Source: Actinomycetes bacterium
Lineage (GTDB): Bacteria > Actinomycetota > CALGFH01
Direction: 5' to 3'
NCBI GenBank assembly: GCA_030152105.1
Contig: JASLIH010000115.1
Span: 1-5,718 of the forward strand
Length of the DNA: 5,718 bases
Position 1 is the stretch's first letter. Each line of letters starts with the position of its first letter. Shown piece after piece: positions 5,271 through 5,718 of this stretch. The notes beneath the pieces are model-generated. The model saw only the letters and a program-made list of their open reading frames with translations, did no database searches and was not told where the DNA came from. The translations under genes were made by a program, and so were the position numbers.

Positions 5271-5688
5271 GAGCGGGAATCTGTGCCCTATTCGTGCCCC
5301 TGTCGTTGTTCGTGATGGCGGGCTCACCGCTGTGCGACCCTGCCTTTCGCAGCTCGACGGCGACCCCGTAGCGGGCGACGTTCTGTGCTCTCGTGGCCTT
5401 CGTCCCACCCAGGGCGCATGCGCGTGGTAGTGGCAGACGCTCGTTCCTGTCCACCGCTGTTTAGGAGATAACTGCCAATCTTCCGCTCAGACCGCTCCAG
5501 TTGGGTCTAGGCAGCTCAGGTTGGGAAGGCATTCCGTTGCGTGCGGTCTGGTTGGCTGCAGTAGGCCTGGTGGAATGACTGTGAGACTGCCCGATGGTTC
5601 GGTGATGATCCGGGCCGCAACCGGTGGCAGCGGGCGTGACTCTTGGAATGACTGACCCTGGTGGTGCCATGCAGCGGACTTGTCCGCC

Positions 5689-5718
5689 CACTGCTCCGGG
5701 CCGCGCCCGGCAGCAGTG
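5689..5718. terminator. Bulged hairpin at the right edge of the window
   Basis: CACTGCT plus CCGGGC (5689-5701) pairs with GCCCGG and AGCAGTG (5705-5718) around a CGC loop. That is 13 bp with a single bulged C at 5711. It reaches the last base, so it may be longer. No gene in the window needs it; it could terminate a transcript from beyond the right edge or be part of a structured element. Confidence 0.5.

Larger units (their letters stand above)
5176..5718. other. Gene-poor, repeat-rich segment downstream of tRNA-Glu
   Basis: About 540 bp with no gene I can recognise on either strand. It is visibly poorer in GC than the rest of the window, especially beyond 5280. It holds a long imperfect hairpin (5194-5235), three tandem 10-bp units (5241-5270), an 11-bp-spaced GGGCAC pair on the minus strand (5284-5300), GTTGG...AGGC motifs (5500-5566), an 11-bp direct repeat (TGGAATGACTG at 5571 and 5644), a 10-bp inverted pair (CAGGAACGAG at 5211 and its complement at 5440), and a hairpin at the window end. 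Several minus-strand frames stay open, but this is expected at this GC, and none has clear homology. Position and composition fit a tRNA-linked integration scar or the border of an acquired element; that is inference. Confidence 0.5.

Noticed and set aside
5461..5691. Minus-strand 76-aa frame with a GTG start
   Set aside because: It has no Shine-Dalgarno, its start lies inside the edge hairpin, and it competes with another open frame on the same strand. Composition is not gene-like.
5487..5717. Minus-strand frame open at the right edge, as the C-terminal part of a gene entering from outside
   Set aside because: About 76 open codons, but GC3 is near 64%, hardly above GC2, unlike all real genes here, and no motif is recognisable. 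It could only be revived with sequence beyond the window.
5176..5718. A second copy of the tRNA-Glu 3' end (attR) or an integrase active site
   Set aside because: No copy of the T-arm or acceptor sequence was seen downstream of 5175, and no R..HxxR..Y pattern was found on either strand in this stretch.

Overview
This is a GC-rich window, roughly 70% or more by eye and with strongly GC-biased third codon positions. It most likely comes from an actinobacterium (Actinomycetota), perhaps an uncultured or deep-branching one. Supporting signs are the very high GC3, tRNA genes without an encoded CCA end, a tRNA-Gln(CUG) of the streptomycete/mycobacterial type, a gltX with no Shine-Dalgarno and a TANNNT box 7 bp before its ATG, and the FAH-family gene near gltX, a linkage I recall from mycobacteria (Rv2993c/Rv2992c). 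No species can be named from sequence alone.

Layout. (1) Positions 2-2298, plus strand: the C-terminal part of a UbiG-like SAM-dependent methyltransferase, a type III polyketide synthase whose ATG overlaps the methyltransferase stop (ATGA), and after 24 nt a fumarylacetoacetate-hydrolase (FAH) family gene with a TTG start. This is a compact likely operon, closed by a strong hairpin at 2298-2330. (2) Positions 2335-3393, minus strand: a GT4 glycosyltransferase, convergent with the FAH gene and divergent from gltX. (3) Positions 3509-5175, plus strand: gltX (glutamyl-tRNA synthetase), tRNA-Gln(CUG) and tRNA-Glu(CUC), followed by a long hairpin. (4) Positions 5176-5718: about 540 bp with no convincing gene, visibly lower GC, and several short repeats and hairpins. 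It looks like a tRNA-flanking accessory or scarred region.

How the genes fit together. The methyltransferase and type III PKS probably make and O- (or C-) methylate a polyketide-derived phenol, pyrone or quinone-like lipid. The FAH-family enzyme could belong to that pathway, or could simply be the conserved gltX-region gene. The gltX/tRNA block places a synthetase next to two of its likely substrates: in bacteria without GlnRS, GluRS also charges tRNA-Gln with glutamate, and GatCAB then amidates it. The GT4 gene separates the FAH gene from gltX and has no obvious functional tie to either.

I found no CRISPR array, insertion sequence or clear defence system. The most unusual pieces are the methyltransferase/type III PKS pair and the repeat-rich segment just downstream of tRNA-Glu.
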